DNA of 64,000 nucleotides from JBDTSW01 sp963799815. GTDB lineage: Bacteria > Actinomycetota > Thermoleophilia > Solirubrobacterales > 70-9. Both the position numbers and the translations under genes were made by a program. The stretch is taken from NCBI GenBank assembly GCA_963799815.1, contig CAWCYG010000004.1:682001-746000 (forward strand), read 5' to 3'. How positions within the stretch are numbered: the stretch's first letter is position 1; each line of letters starts with the position of its first letter. The notes beneath the pieces are model-generated. The model was not told the DNA's origin and did not search any database. It was given only the letters and a program-made list of their open reading frames with translations. Positions 9,520 through 17,421 of the stretch are shown piece by piece.

Positions 9520-10302
9520 ATGGCGGCGAAGCTCAAGATCGGGGCACACGTGAGCGGCTCGGACCCACTCGGGTCGGCCGCGGCGCTGGGGGTTGAGTGC
9601 GTCCAGATCTTCCTGGGTAAGCCGCAGGGATGGGAGAAGCCGCCGGAGCGTGACGACGCGGCAGAGCTCGCTGCCTCGGACGTCGATCTCTACATCCACG
9701 CGCCGTACCTGATCAACGTCTGCTCTCCCAAGCCGAACATCCGCTACGGCTCCCGGAAGATCCTCCAGCAGCACTGCGACGCGACGGCCGCGGTGGGCGC
9801 GAAGGCGCTGATCGTGCATCCCGGGCACGCGGAGGACGGGATCGCCGAGGGCGTTGGCCGCTGGACACGCTCGCTCGAGATGCTCGAAACCGACGTGCCC
9901 GTCTACCTCGAGAACACCGCCGGCGGCGAAAACGCAGTCGCCCGGCGGGCATCGGCCCTCGAGCAGCTCTGGGAGGCGGTCTCTGGGGCGAAGACCGAAG
10001 TCGAGGTGGGGTTCTGCTTCGACACCTGCCATGCCCACGCCGCCGGTGAGGACCTTGCCGACGTGGTCGAGCGCATGCGGGCGATCACCGGGCGCCTCGA
10101 CCTCTGCCACGCGAACGATTCCCGCGACCCACCCGGAACGGGCGCGGACCGCCACACCAACTTCGGCGAGGGTCAGATCGACCCCGACGCGCTGCGTCAC
10201 ATGATCCGAGCCTGCGACGCGCCCGTGATCGTGGAAACGCCTGCCGCGGGCCACCCCGCGGACCTTGAGTTCGTGCGCGGGGCGCTGGCCGCGCGTCAGT
10301 AG
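9520..10302 (+). CDS. nfo: Endonuclease IV (AP endonuclease, Nfo family)
   Basis: Zinc-dependent apurinic/apyrimidinic endonuclease of base-excision repair, a TIM barrel. Metal-ligand motifs are visible: GAHVSGSD at the N-terminus, IHAPYLIN, IVHPGHAED, VYLENTAGGE, FCFDTCHAHAAGED, LCHANDSRDPPGTG with RHTNFGEG, and the terminal VETP. At 260 residues it is slightly short of the usual 280. It is the only plus-strand gene among the translation/isoprenoid genes, placed between cdsA and dxr. Its last 7 bases overlap the 3' end of cdsA tail to tail. The ATG at 9520 follows a region with no obvious Shine-Dalgarno sequence. Confidence 0.94.
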   Translation: MAAKLKIGAHVSGSDPLGSAAALGVECVQIFLGKPQGWEKPPERDDAAELAASDVDLYIHAPYLINVCSPKPNIRYGSRKILQQHCDATAAVGAKALIVHPGHAEDGIAEGVGRWTRSLEMLETDVPVYLENTAGGENAVARRASALEQLWEAVSGAKTEVEVGFCFDTCHAHAAGEDLADVVERMRAITGRLDLCHANDSRDPPGTGADRHTNFGEGQIDPDALRHMIRACDAPVIVETPAAGHPADLEFVRGALAARQ

Positions 10303-11402
10303 ACGAACGCGATCGAGAGGTAGTAGCCCGCCACCACGGTGAAGAGGACGGCGTCCAGGCGGTCGAGCAGGCCGCCGTGGGGGCCGAAGACGTTGCCGGA
10401 GTCCTTGACCCCGAGGTCGCGCTTTACGAGCGACTCGAAGAGGTCGCCGATCGGCGCCAGGATGGCGATGACCATCCCCATGAGGAGCGCGTCGAGGCCG
10501 GGGAGCCAGTCCTGGTAGAGGCCGGCGAACCAGAAGCCCATCGTGCCGCCGATGAAGCCGCCGATCATGCCCTCGAGCGTCTTGTTGGGCGAAAGGCCGG
10601 GCGCGAGGCGGTGGCGGCCGACCATGCGACCGACCGCGTAGGCGGCGGTATCGGCCGCGAAGGTCGCGACCAGCACATCGACGAGCAGGCCAGCGCCGTG
10701 GTCGGGCAGCTCGCGCAGCAGCACGGCGTGGGCGAATGGCAGCCCGATCCAGAGGATTCCGAAGGCGGTCATCGCCATCGCTCGGGTCGCGCCCTCAATG
10801 GAGCCACGCGTCGCGGCCACCCCGAACATGAGCGGGAAGGCGGCCGCTGCAGCGAGCACCATCTGGTACTGGGAGCCGAAGTAGGCCGCGAGGATCATCC
10901 CGGCCGAGGCCGCGAACGCGACGAACTGAAGCGGTTGCTGCGACGCGGTCATGCGAAAGAGCTCGGCGAGGCCGATCCACGAGAAGACGACCATCGCCGC
11001 GGTAAAAGAGAGGCCACCGACGACGACGATCGCGATCGCGACGGCGATCCACGGGATCGCCCAGAGAATGCGCATCATCGTCTCGGCTTGGGGGCTCCGA
11101 CGCCGCCCCTCGGCGGGAAGGGGCTCCTCGCGACGCGGCCGGCGCCGCCTCGAGGCAGGACGGTCGGGCTTGAGCTTGCGGCCCGTTGGGAGGCGGAAGC
11201 GCGGGCCCCGCTCACGCCGCCGAGGCCCGGGCACGGGCGGGCGGCCCTCGGGCGGCGTCGGGCTCACAAACGGCGCCGGCTCGAGGTCTCGGGGCGCACG
11301 GCCGTCGTCGTCGCCGATTGAGTCGAAGTCGAGGTCGACGTCGAGGTCATCCGCAAACGCGCGCGAGCGATCACCGCCCTTCCGGCCTCCCGAGGACTCC
11401 AT
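10296..11402 (-). CDS. cdsA: Phosphatidate cytidylyltransferase with long charged N-terminal extension
   Basis: Membrane enzyme that makes CDP-diacylglycerol from CTP and phosphatidic acid. The family signature is complete in two adjacent parts, LVKRDLGVKDSG and PHGGLLDRLD, near the C-terminus. The preceding 230 residues contain about seven hydrophobic helices. Residues 1-108 are unusual: an acidic stretch (DLDVDLDFDSIGDDD), a Pro-rich linker, and an Arg-rich block, all apparently disordered and cytoplasmic. A double Met at residues 109-110 (about 11078-11073) could be an alternative start giving a normal-length enzyme. Neither start has a clear Shine-Dalgarno sequence. It follows uppS by 9 bases in the classical frr-uppS-cdsA order. 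Confidence 0.9.
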   Translation of the reverse strand: MESSGGRKGGDRSRAFADDLDVDLDFDSIGDDDGRAPRDLEPAPFVSPTPPEGRPPVPGPRRRERGPRFRLPTGRKLKPDRPASRRRRPRREEPLPAEGRRRSPQAETMMRILWAIPWIAVAIAIVVVGGLSFTAAMVVFSWIGLAELFRMTASQQPLQFVAFAASAGMILAAYFGSQYQMVLAAAAAFPLMFGVAATRGSIEGATRAMAMTAFGILWIGLPFAHAVLLRELPDHGAGLLVDVLVATFAADTAAYAVGRMVGRHRLAPGLSPNKTLEGMIGGFIGGTMGFWFAGLYQDWLPGLDALLMGMVIAILAPIGDLFESLVKRDLGVKDSGNVFGPHGGLLDRLDAVLFTVVAGYYLSIAFVY

Positions 11403-11411
11403 GAGCCGAAT

Positions 11412-12089
11412 CTAGCGGGCGCCGAATCGCCGCCGGCGAGCCTCGAACTCGCGCAGCGCTTCCTGCAGGTGCTCGAGCTTGAAGTCCGGCCACAGCACAT
11501 CGGCGAAGACCAGCTCCGAATAAGCGGTCTGCCACAGCAGGTAGTTGGAGAGGCGGCGTTCGCCGCTGGTGCGGATCACCAGGTCGGGGTCGGCCATCTC
11601 AGGCGCATAAAGACAGGCGCGGAACTCCTCCTCGCCACCGCCCTCGAAGCGCGTCGCGGCGTCGAGGATCTCCGCCCGGCCCCCGTAGTTGAAGGCGACG
11701 TAGAGCCGCAGACGCTCGTTCGCTTCGGTCACGCCCTCGGCCCACGCCATGCGCTCTCGAAGCTCCTCGGAGACGGCGTGACGGCGGCCGATGAACCGCA
11801 TCGACACCCCCTCCTCGTCCAGCTCGGGCGTCTCGGAGGTGATCAGCTCGGCGAACATCGCCATCAGCCCATCGACCTCCTCGCGCGGGCGCGACCAGTT
11901 CTCCGTCGAGAAGGCATATACGCAGAGCTCGGCGAGCCCAACGCGAACCGCGTCCTTGACGGTGCGCTTCAGCGTCTGCGCGCCCTCCCGGTGGCCCTCC
12001 AGCACCGGCAGCCCGCGCTCTGTGGCCCAGCGCGCGTTGCCGTCCATGATGATCGCGACAGCGCGCGCCGCCGGGCGATCGACGCTCAA
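11412..12089 (-). CDS. uppS: Isoprenyl (undecaprenyl-type) diphosphate synthase
   Basis: cis-Prenyltransferase that makes the polyprenyl diphosphate carrier lipid for peptidoglycan. The pyrophosphate-binding loop IMDGNARWA with its catalytic Asp is at the N-terminus. It is followed by GHREGAQTLK, YAFSTENWSRP, FNYGGRAEI, and the C-terminal IRTSGERRLSNYLLWQ. The length is 225 residues. The start is a TTG at 12089 overlapping the frr stop as TTGA, which is preferred because the MDGN motif must lie near the N-terminus. Final chain length cannot be read from sequence. It is cotranscribed with frr and cdsA. Confidence 0.94.
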   Translation of the reverse strand: MSVDRPAARAVAIIMDGNARWATERGLPVLEGHREGAQTLKRTVKDAVRVGLAELCVYAFSTENWSRPREEVDGLMAMFAELITSETPELDEEGVSMRFIGRRHAVSEELRERMAWAEGVTEANERLRLYVAFNYGGRAEILDAATRFEGGGEEEFRACLYAPEMADPDLVIRTSGERRLSNYLLWQTAYSELVFADVLWPDFKLEHLQEALREFEARRRRFGAR

Positions 12090-12652
12090 ACTTCGAGGAT
12101 CTCCTCTTCCTTTGCCTTGAGGGCCACGTCGATCTCGTCCGTGGAGCCGTCGGTCAGCTTCTGAAGCTCGGTCTCCGCGCGCCGCTCATCATCCTCGCCT
12201 ACCTCCCCCTCCTTCTTCAGCTCACGGAGATCGTGCATGACGTCGCGCCGGATGTTGCGGACGGCGACCTTGCCCTCCTCGGCCACGCCGTGGACCACCT
12301 TCACCATCTCCCGCCGGCGCTCCTCGTTCAGCTCCGGGATCTGGAGGCGAATCACGTTGCCGTCGTTCGACGGGGTGAGGCCGAGATCGGACTCCATGAT
12401 CGCCTTCTCGATCAGGCCAATGGAGTTCTTGTCGTACGGCGTCAGGGTCAGCAGGCGGGCGTCCGGGGCGTTGACGTTCGCCAGCTGCTTGAGCGGCGTC
12501 TCGGCCCCGTAGTAGTCGATCATGAGCCGATCAAGCAGGTGCGGTGACGCACGACCGGTGCGGACCGTTGCCAGTTCGTGCCTGCAGTTCTCGACCGACT
12601 TGCGCATGCGCTCGCCGGCGTCGCTCAGGAACTCGTCAGTGAGCTCAGACAC
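12086..12652 (-). CDS. frr: Ribosome recycling factor
   Basis: Splits post-termination ribosomes together with EF-G. The protein has 188 residues, the standard size, with the L-shaped RRF pattern: MRKSVENCRHELATVRTGRA, TPLKQLANVNAPDARLL and an RLQIPELNEERRREMVK segment, ending in a charged helical tail. A GTG at 12652 is used as start and overlaps the pyrH stop by 8 bases. The order pyrH-frr-uppS is the usual one in bacteria, and the overlaps on both sides imply tight translational coupling. Confidence 0.96.
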   Translation of the reverse strand: MSELTDEFLSDAGERMRKSVENCRHELATVRTGRASPHLLDRLMIDYYGAETPLKQLANVNAPDARLLTLTPYDKNSIGLIEKAIMESDLGLTPSNDGNVIRLQIPELNEERRREMVKVVHGVAEEGKVAVRNIRRDVMHDLRELKKEGEVGEDDERRAETELQKLTDGSTDEIDVALKAKEEEILEV

Positions 12653-13409
12653 CGGTGTCCTCCGCGGGAATGTCCTTCATCAGGACGCCGTTTGTCGAGA
12701 CGATCGTTCCCACCCGCTCTCCGCGCACGATCCTATCCACGTTGGCGCCGTCGGCCATGTTGAACACGTAGATGGGAAGCGCGTTATCCATGCACAGCGA
12801 GAGTGCGGTGGAGTCCATCACGCGGAGGCCACGTTCGATCGCCTCGAGGTGAGTGATCTCGGGTAGGAACTTGGCCTCGGCGACCTGCGTTGGATCGGCG
12901 TCGTAGACGCCCTCGACCCCGTTCTTGGCCATCAGGATCGCCTCGGCGTGGATCTCGAGGGCGCGCAGGGCCGCCGCTGTGTCGGTGGTGAAGAACGGGT
13001 TACCCGTGCCGGCCGCGAAGATGATCACTCTGCCCTTCTCGAGGTGGCGGATGGCCCGGCGGCGGATATATGGCTCCGCGACCTCGGTGACGTCGATCGC
13101 CGAGAGAACTCTCGTGTGCGAGCCGCGCTTTTCGAGCGCGTCCTGGAGCGTCAGCGCGTTCAGCAGGGTCGCCAGCATCCCCATGTAGTCGGCTGTCGCC
13201 CGATCCATGCCCTGGGCGGCGGCATCAAGGCCGCGGTAGATGTTCCCCGCGCCTACGACGAGGGCCACCTCCACCCCGCGCTCTGAGATCTCGTGGATCT
13301 GGCGACTGATGCGCTCGATCTCCGCCGGATCGGTGCCGTAGTCGAGCGAACCCATGAGCGCCTCCCCCGAGAGCTTAAGAAGGATTCGCTTAAAGGCCGG
13401 CGCCGACAT
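12645..13409 (-). CDS. pyrH: UMP kinase
   Basis: Phosphorylates UMP to UDP, a hexameric amino-acid-kinase-fold enzyme specific to bacteria. Motifs: KRILLKLSGEALMG at the N-terminus, VVGAGNIYRG, DYMGMLATLLNALTLQ, VIIFAAGTGNPFFTTDT and the KNGVEGVYDADP loop. I chose the ATG at 13409 (MSAPAFKR), giving 254 residues. The frame stays open upstream, but that part is low-complexity and crosses a hairpin. It lies 113 bases downstream of tsf. A perfect 9-base-pair hairpin in that gap may tune how many rpsB-tsf transcripts continue into pyrH. Confidence 0.95.
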   Translation of the reverse strand: MSAPAFKRILLKLSGEALMGSLDYGTDPAEIERISRQIHEISERGVEVALVVGAGNIYRGLDAAAQGMDRATADYMGMLATLLNALTLQDALEKRGSHTRVLSAIDVTEVAEPYIRRRAIRHLEKGRVIIFAAGTGNPFFTTDTAAALRALEIHAEAILMAKNGVEGVYDADPTQVAEAKFLPEITHLEAIERGLRVMDSTALSLCMDNALPIYVFNMADGANVDRIVRGERVGTIVSTNGVLMKDIPAEDTGV

Positions 13410-13465
13410 TCCGCCGAACCCTAGCGGCGCCCCGCCCATGCCCGGACGCGGGAGCAGATCAAGAC

Positions 13466-13486
13466 GCCCACGGCGTAGCCGTGGGC
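13466..13486 (-). other. Perfect hairpin between tsf and pyrH
   Basis: GCCCACGGC pairs exactly with GCCGTGGGC across a 3-base loop, in the 113-base gap after tsf. No T-run follows on the minus strand, so it is not a standard intrinsic terminator. It could be a processing or stability element that sets different levels for rpsB-tsf and pyrH-frr. Confidence 0.55.
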
Positions 13487-13522
13487 AATTGATTCGGGGC
13501 GGGAGCGGAGGACATGGCGGAG

Positions 13523-14137
13523 TTATTCCTCCCCCACCCGGAAGTGCGCGAAGCGGGCGATGCGGACGTTCTCGCCCGTTCGCGAAGCGATCTCGGTTCG
13601 CAGCTCCTCGATCGTCTTGCCCTCGTAGCGGTCGGACCGGATGTGCTCTTGGTTCAGCAGAGCCACCTCGGTGGCCCACTTCTCGAGCTGGCCGTCGACG
13701 ATCTTGGCGACGATGTCATCCGGTTTGCCCTCCTCTCGCGCCTTCGCCTCGAAGACCTGTCGCTCGGCCTCGCGCTCGGCGTCCGACACCTCGCTGGCGT
13801 CGACGTAGATGGGCGCCGCCGGCGAGCCCGCGATGTGGATCGCGACCTCGTCCGCGAACTCGCGGAACTCATCGGAGCGGGCGACGAAGTCCGTCTCGCA
13901 CTGGACCTCGACGAGCACCCCGACCTTGCCGTTCGCGTGAATGTAGGAAGTAACAAAGCCCTCACCCGTCGAGCGGCCGCTGCGCTTGGCGGCCGATGCC
14001 TGACCGCGAACGCGCAGGATCTCGATCGCCTTGTCGAGGTCGCCCTCGGCTTCCGCGAGCGCGCCCTTGCAGTCCATGATCGCCGCCCCGGTGCGATCGC
14101 GAAGCTCCTTCACGTCCTTGGCCGCGATCTCCGCCAT
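13523..14137 (-). CDS. tsf: Translation elongation factor Ts (short form)
   Basis: Nucleotide-exchange factor for EF-Tu. The N-terminal UBA-like part (VKELRDRTGAAIMDCKGAL) and the core signature VEVQCETDFVARSDEF are clear. The 204-residue length matches the short EF-Ts seen in several phyla rather than the roughly 280-residue Escherichia form, so one of the two core subdomains is absent or reduced. It is directly downstream of rpsB with a TGATG junction, the universal rpsB-tsf arrangement. Confidence 0.96.
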   Translation of the reverse strand: MAEIAAKDVKELRDRTGAAIMDCKGALAEAEGDLDKAIEILRVRGQASAAKRSGRSTGEGFVTSYIHANGKVGVLVEVQCETDFVARSDEFREFADEVAIHIAGSPAAPIYVDASEVSDAEREAERQVFEAKAREEGKPDDIVAKIVDGQLEKWATEVALLNQEHIRSDRYEGKTIEELRTEIASRTGENVRIARFAHFRVGEE

Positions 14138-15018
14138 CAGGGCTTCTCTACCCGCGCACCCGCGGGAGCAGCCGGTGCGGCACCGCCCTCGGGCGTTGTC
14201 GCGGCCGCGGCCTCGGCCGCGGCCTTCTCGGCCTCCTCCCGAGCCTTGCGCTCTTCCTCGGCCTTGCGCTTGGCGTCCTCCTCCTGGCGACGGCGCTCCT
14301 CCTCCTCGGCCCGGCGCTTGGCCTCCACCTCGCGGTAGGTGGTTGCGGCTCGCTCGATCGCCTGGCCGAGAGTGCCGATCACAAGGTCGCAGGAGCGGAT
14401 CGCGTCGTCGTTGCCCGGAATCGGATGCGAGACGGGGCTCGGGTCCACGTTCGAGTCGACCAGGGCGATGATCGGGATGCGCAGAATCTCGGCCTCTCGC
14501 AGCGCGATCGCCTCGGTCTTGACATCGATGATCACGATTGCCTCTGGCAGGCGCTTTAGGTCACGAACCCCGCCGAGGTTGTAGGTGAGCTTGTCGAGCT
14601 CGGCCTCCATCGACATCCGCTCCTTCGTTGGGAGCAGCTCCAGCTGGCCCTCGTTCTTTAAGCCGTCGAGCTCGTGGAGGCGGTCGATCCGCTTCGAGAT
14701 CGTGTGGAAGTTCGTGAGCAGGCCGCCCAGCCAGCGCTGGTTCACGTAGGGCATGCCGGAGCGCGTCGCCCAGTCCTTGACGCCGTCGCTCGCCTGCTTC
14801 TTCGTGCCGACGAACAGCACCGTGCCGCCCTGTGACGCAACCTCGGCGGAGAAATCCCGCGCCTCGTCGAGGAGCTCTTGCGTCTGCATCAGGTCGATGA
14901 TGTGGATGCCATCGCGCTCGCCCCAGATGTAGCGCCCCATGCGGGGGTTCCAGCGGCGGGTCTGGTGGCCGAAGTGGAGCCCTGCCTGAAGCAGGTCCCG
15001 TACGTCCGTCTCGGGCAC
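14137..15018 (-). CDS. rpsB: 30S ribosomal protein S2 with extended charged C-terminus
   Basis: Small-subunit ribosomal protein. Conserved segments include LLQAGLHFGHQTRRWNPRM, IHIIDLMQTQELL, VLFVGTKKQASD, YVNQRWLGGLLTNF and PIPGNDDAIRSC. The start is a GTG at 15018. The core ends near residue 225. It is followed by about 65 residues of Glu/Lys/Arg/Ala-rich sequence predicted to form a long helix or coiled coil, then a Pro/Ala/Gly tail. Such S2 tails occur in actinobacteria but this one is long. It is the first gene of the translation operon, with a leader of about 130 bases containing a hairpin. Confidence 0.96.
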   Translation of the reverse strand: MPETDVRDLLQAGLHFGHQTRRWNPRMGRYIWGERDGIHIIDLMQTQELLDEARDFSAEVASQGGTVLFVGTKKQASDGVKDWATRSGMPYVNQRWLGGLLTNFHTISKRIDRLHELDGLKNEGQLELLPTKERMSMEAELDKLTYNLGGVRDLKRLPEAIVIIDVKTEAIALREAEILRIPIIALVDSNVDPSPVSHPIPGNDDAIRSCDLVIGTLGQAIERAATTYREVEAKRRAEEEERRRQEEDAKRKAEEERKAREEAEKAAAEAAAATTPEGGAAPAAPAGARVEKP

Positions 15019-15052
15019 TTTGGGAGTCTCCCTTGTCTTTGGCTTGGTCCCG

Positions 15053-15082
15053 CCGCAGGCCTTCCGAGAACCCGGCCTGCGG
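15053..15082 (-). other. Leader hairpin upstream of rpsB
   Basis: CCGCAGGCC and GGCCTGCGG form a perfect 9-base-pair stem with a 12-base loop, about 35-65 bases before the rpsB GTG. S2 autoregulates its own mRNA through the leader in other bacteria, so this is a candidate site. No sequence-level match to a known S2 leader motif was established. Confidence 0.45.
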
Positions 15083-15151
15083 GCGTTCGCGCCGCCTGGC
15101 CGGGCAGGGCCCCGGTGCTTCTCCGACGGGGTCGGTTACCGGTCGAGGCCG

Positions 15152-15157
15152 ATTCTA
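15152..15157 (-). promoter_or_regulatory. Candidate -10 box for the rpsB operon
   Basis: TAGAAT on the minus strand, about 135 bases before rpsB and just after the pseudouridine synthase stop. It is a good -10 match, but the -35 is weak. It is the best candidate in the 158-base gap and would give the rpsB leader described above. Confidence 0.4.
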
Positions 15158-15176
15158 GAAGGTCGTTGGCGGAAGC

Positions 15177-15851
15177 TCATGCCTTGGCCCGCTCGAGCGC
15201 TGCCGAGAGGTCCTCGGGGAGCGAGGAATGGAACTCGAGGTCCTCACCGCTCGAGGGATGGGTGAAACCGAGCCGGCTCGAGTGCAAGAACTGACGGCCG
15301 AGGCCGTGGCGGCCTGGGTGCCCGTAGCGAGGGTCACCGCAAACCGGATGGCCGATCGCTGAGAAATGCGCCCTGATCTGGTGCGTGCGACCGGTCTCGA
15401 GCCGTGCCTCGACGAGGCTGTCGGGCCCCACCAAGTCGATCACCTCGAAGTGCGTTCGAGCGTCGCGCGCACCTCTCCCGCCGACGGCTCGTCGCTCGGG
15501 AGCGCGGTGGTCGCGGCCGAGCGGGGCGTCGATCGTGCCCGAGCGCGAGCGCGGGCGACCCTCGATCAGCGCCAGGTACGTACGAGAAACCTGGCGACGC
15601 CGGATCGCGTCGGAAAGCCGGCGGTGAGCATCCGGACTGCGGGCGACGATCATCAGCCCCGAGGTGTCCTTGTCGAGGCGATGGACGATCCCCGGACGAA
15701 CGGGGTCGCCGCCGCCACCGAGCAGCTCGCCGAGCTGATCGACGAGGGTGGGACCGCGATGCCCGGGAGCGGCGTGGACGACCAGTCCGGCAGGCTTCTC
15801 GATCACGGCGAGCCAGTCGTCGAGATAGACAGGCTCGAGCGTGGACGTCAT
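15177..15851 (-). CDS. RluD-family rRNA/tRNA pseudouridine synthase lacking the S4 domain
   Basis: Isomerises uridines to pseudouridine in structured RNA. The catalytic-Asp signature GIVHRLDKDTSGLMIVA is present, followed by YLALIEGRP, RLETGRTHQIRAHF and HPVCGDPRYGH. I start it at the ATG at 15851 (MTSTLEPVYLDDW), which overlaps the lspA stop as ATGA. That gives 224 residues, so the N-terminal S4 RNA-binding domain of typical RluD (about 300 residues) is missing. Sequence further upstream in this frame belongs to lspA and is low-complexity. lspA followed by an rluD-type gene is a conserved pair in bacteria. The precise target base cannot be assigned. Confidence 0.9.
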   Translation of the reverse strand: MTSTLEPVYLDDWLAVIEKPAGLVVHAAPGHRGPTLVDQLGELLGGGGDPVRPGIVHRLDKDTSGLMIVARSPDAHRRLSDAIRRRQVSRTYLALIEGRPRSRSGTIDAPLGRDHRAPERRAVGGRGARDARTHFEVIDLVGPDSLVEARLETGRTHQIRAHFSAIGHPVCGDPRYGHPGRHGLGRQFLHSSRLGFTHPSSGEDLEFHSSLPEDLSAALERAKA

Positions 15852-16327
15852 GGTGTGCCTGGTTTGGGCGTGCCGTGCCCGCGTATCACCGAGAGGACGA
15901 GGGCGAAGGCTCCGAGCGTGATCGCGATGTCGGCGACGTTGAAGGCCGGCCACAGCGGCGGGTCGATGAAATCGGTGACCGCATCGAGACGCAGCCGGTC
16001 GATCAGGTTTCCGATCGCGCCTCCAGCGAGCAGGCCCACCGCGAGCCACAGGCCCGCTCGTGAGGGCTGGACGATGAACCACACGAGCATGGCCCCGAGC
16101 GCGAGCGCGGTGACGACCAGGACAGGCGCCCCGCCGTCGCCGAGAAAGCCGAACGCGATGCCCCGGTTTGAGACCTCGACGAGATCAACGCCGAAGATGA
16201 TCTCGTGGCGCTCGCCGGGCTCGAGCGCCGAGCGAACGACGGCCTTCGAAGCCTGATCGGCGATTACGACCAGCGCGGCGGTGACGATCGCCGCTCCCCA
16301 GCCGTGCCGGCGACGCTCGTCGTTCAC
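15848..16327 (-). CDS. lspA: Lipoprotein signal peptidase (signal peptidase II)
   Basis: Membrane aspartyl protease that removes signal peptides from prolipoproteins. It has 159 residues with four hydrophobic helices. The two catalytic aspartates sit in GGAIGNLIDRL and FNVADIAITLG. An N-terminal IADQASKAVV motif is typical. The start is a GTG at 16327, overlapping the yggT stop as GTGA. Likely client lipoproteins in this window are the livK product and the lipoprotein at 37667-38174. Confidence 0.94.
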   Translation of the reverse strand: MNDERRRHGWGAAIVTAALVVIADQASKAVVRSALEPGERHEIIFGVDLVEVSNRGIAFGFLGDGGAPVLVVTALALGAMLVWFIVQPSRAGLWLAVGLLAGGAIGNLIDRLRLDAVTDFIDPPLWPAFNVADIAITLGAFALVLSVIRGHGTPKPGTP

Positions 16328-16623
16328 GCGCGGATCGCGCCGACGACCAGGCCCTGGACGATGAAGAGCACGATGATCGCCAGGATCGGGCTCAGATCGA
16401 GCCGCCCGCCGATCGGCGGGATGACTCGGCGAAAGATGTTCAGGTATGGGTTCGTCGTCTCCTCGACGAACCCCACGACCGCACGGAGATAGAGGTTGTA
16501 AGGCATCCGCGGCACCCACGAGAGCAGCACACGGATGAAGATCAGGATCAAGAAGACGGTGAACAGGGCAGAGACGTAGTCGGCGATCTCCTCCCGGCCG
16601 ATGGCTGCCACGATGATGCTCAA
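16324..16623 (-). CDS. YggT-family membrane protein
   Basis: Small integral membrane protein of the YggT family, often encoded beside proC, sepF and yggS and linked to cell division or osmotic tolerance in some bacteria. Two hydrophobic helices flank a conserved central part (IRVLLSWVPRMPYN, TNPYLNIFRRVIPPIGG, DLSPILAII). I chose a TTG at 16623 that overlaps the proC stop as TTGA, giving 99 residues. A GTG at 16611 is the alternative. The long upstream extension of this frame runs through proC and is rejected. Confidence 0.85.
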   Translation of the reverse strand: MSIIVAAIGREEIADYVSALFTVFLILIFIRVLLSWVPRMPYNLYLRAVVGFVEETTNPYLNIFRRVIPPIGGRLDLSPILAIIVLFIVQGLVVGAIRA

Positions 16624-17387
16624 CGAAAGCGCTCCAGGGAGGCCGCCACCGCCGCTGCGATCGCGTCGTCGAATGAATGCGCGGAGAGCGCCTCGAGCCC
16701 GGCCTCCGTTGTACCCCCCGGCGGCGCGACCGCGCGCTGGATCGCCTCGGGATCGCGCTCGGCGAGCAACTCGGCAGTCCCGATAACGGTCTCGGCGACG
16801 AGCTCGAGCGCGAGCTCGCCATCGAGCCCCTCCCTCTCGCCTTCGCCCGCCAGAGCGCCGGCAAAGCGGGCGACGTACGCCGGCGCGCACGACATCACGG
16901 CCATCGCAGCCTCCATGCGGTCCTCCGGGATCTCGAACACCCTCCCGAGCTCACCGAGCAGGCCCAGCAGGCCGGACTCGAGCTCCGGGCTCATGTCGAC
17001 CGCCGGCGGGTGGCAAATAACTCCGCGGCGCACCTCGACCGGCTGGTTGGGGATCACCCGCAGGATGGGCGTGCCGGGAAAGGCACGGGCCAGGCGCTCG
17101 GTCGGGGTGACCGCAAGCACCGAGAGGAGGGCGGGCGCTCGTCGCTCCATCTGCTCGGCGACTTGGTCGAGGGCGCCGGGCTTGACGGCGAGCAGGACGA
17201 CATCGCTCTCAGCCGCGAGTTCGGTGAGCGAGTCGGTGGTCTCGCCACCCGCCTCCTCGGCGAGCGCCGAGGCGCGATCCCGGTCGAGATCGCAAAACAG
17301 CATCCGCTCGGGCCCACCATCGGCGGCGGCCCAGCCGCGCGCCATCGCACCCGCCATGCTTCCCGCCCCTGCGAACCCGAGCTTCAT
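16620..17387 (-). CDS. proC: Pyrroline-5-carboxylate reductase
   Basis: Last step of proline synthesis, NAD(P)H-dependent. The N-terminal Rossmann motif GFAGAGSMAGAMARG, the VILxVKP-like segment VVLLAVKPGALDQV, ILRVIPNQP, and the family signature VAPPGGTTEAGLEAL are all present in 255 residues. It lies in a Gram-positive-type division cluster (yggS-sepF-proC-yggT), with sepF 34 bases upstream on the same strand. It overlaps yggT by 4 bases. Confidence 0.95.
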   Translation of the reverse strand: MKLGFAGAGSMAGAMARGWAAADGGPERMLFCDLDRDRASALAEEAGGETTDSLTELAAESDVVLLAVKPGALDQVAEQMERRAPALLSVLAVTPTERLARAFPGTPILRVIPNQPVEVRRGVICHPPAVDMSPELESGLLGLLGELGRVFEIPEDRMEAAMAVMSCAPAYVARFAGALAGEGEREGLDGELALELVAETVIGTAELLAERDPEAIQRAVAPPGGTTEAGLEALSAHSFDDAIAAAVAASLERFR

Positions 17388-17421
17388 GGGCGGAAGGGTA
17401 TGGGAGCCGCTGCCAGGCAGA

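Noticed and set aside
13466..13486. Intrinsic terminator ending the rpsB-tsf transcript
   Set aside because: The hairpin is perfect but lacks a following T-run, and pyrH-frr need expression from upstream. Kept only as a structural element.
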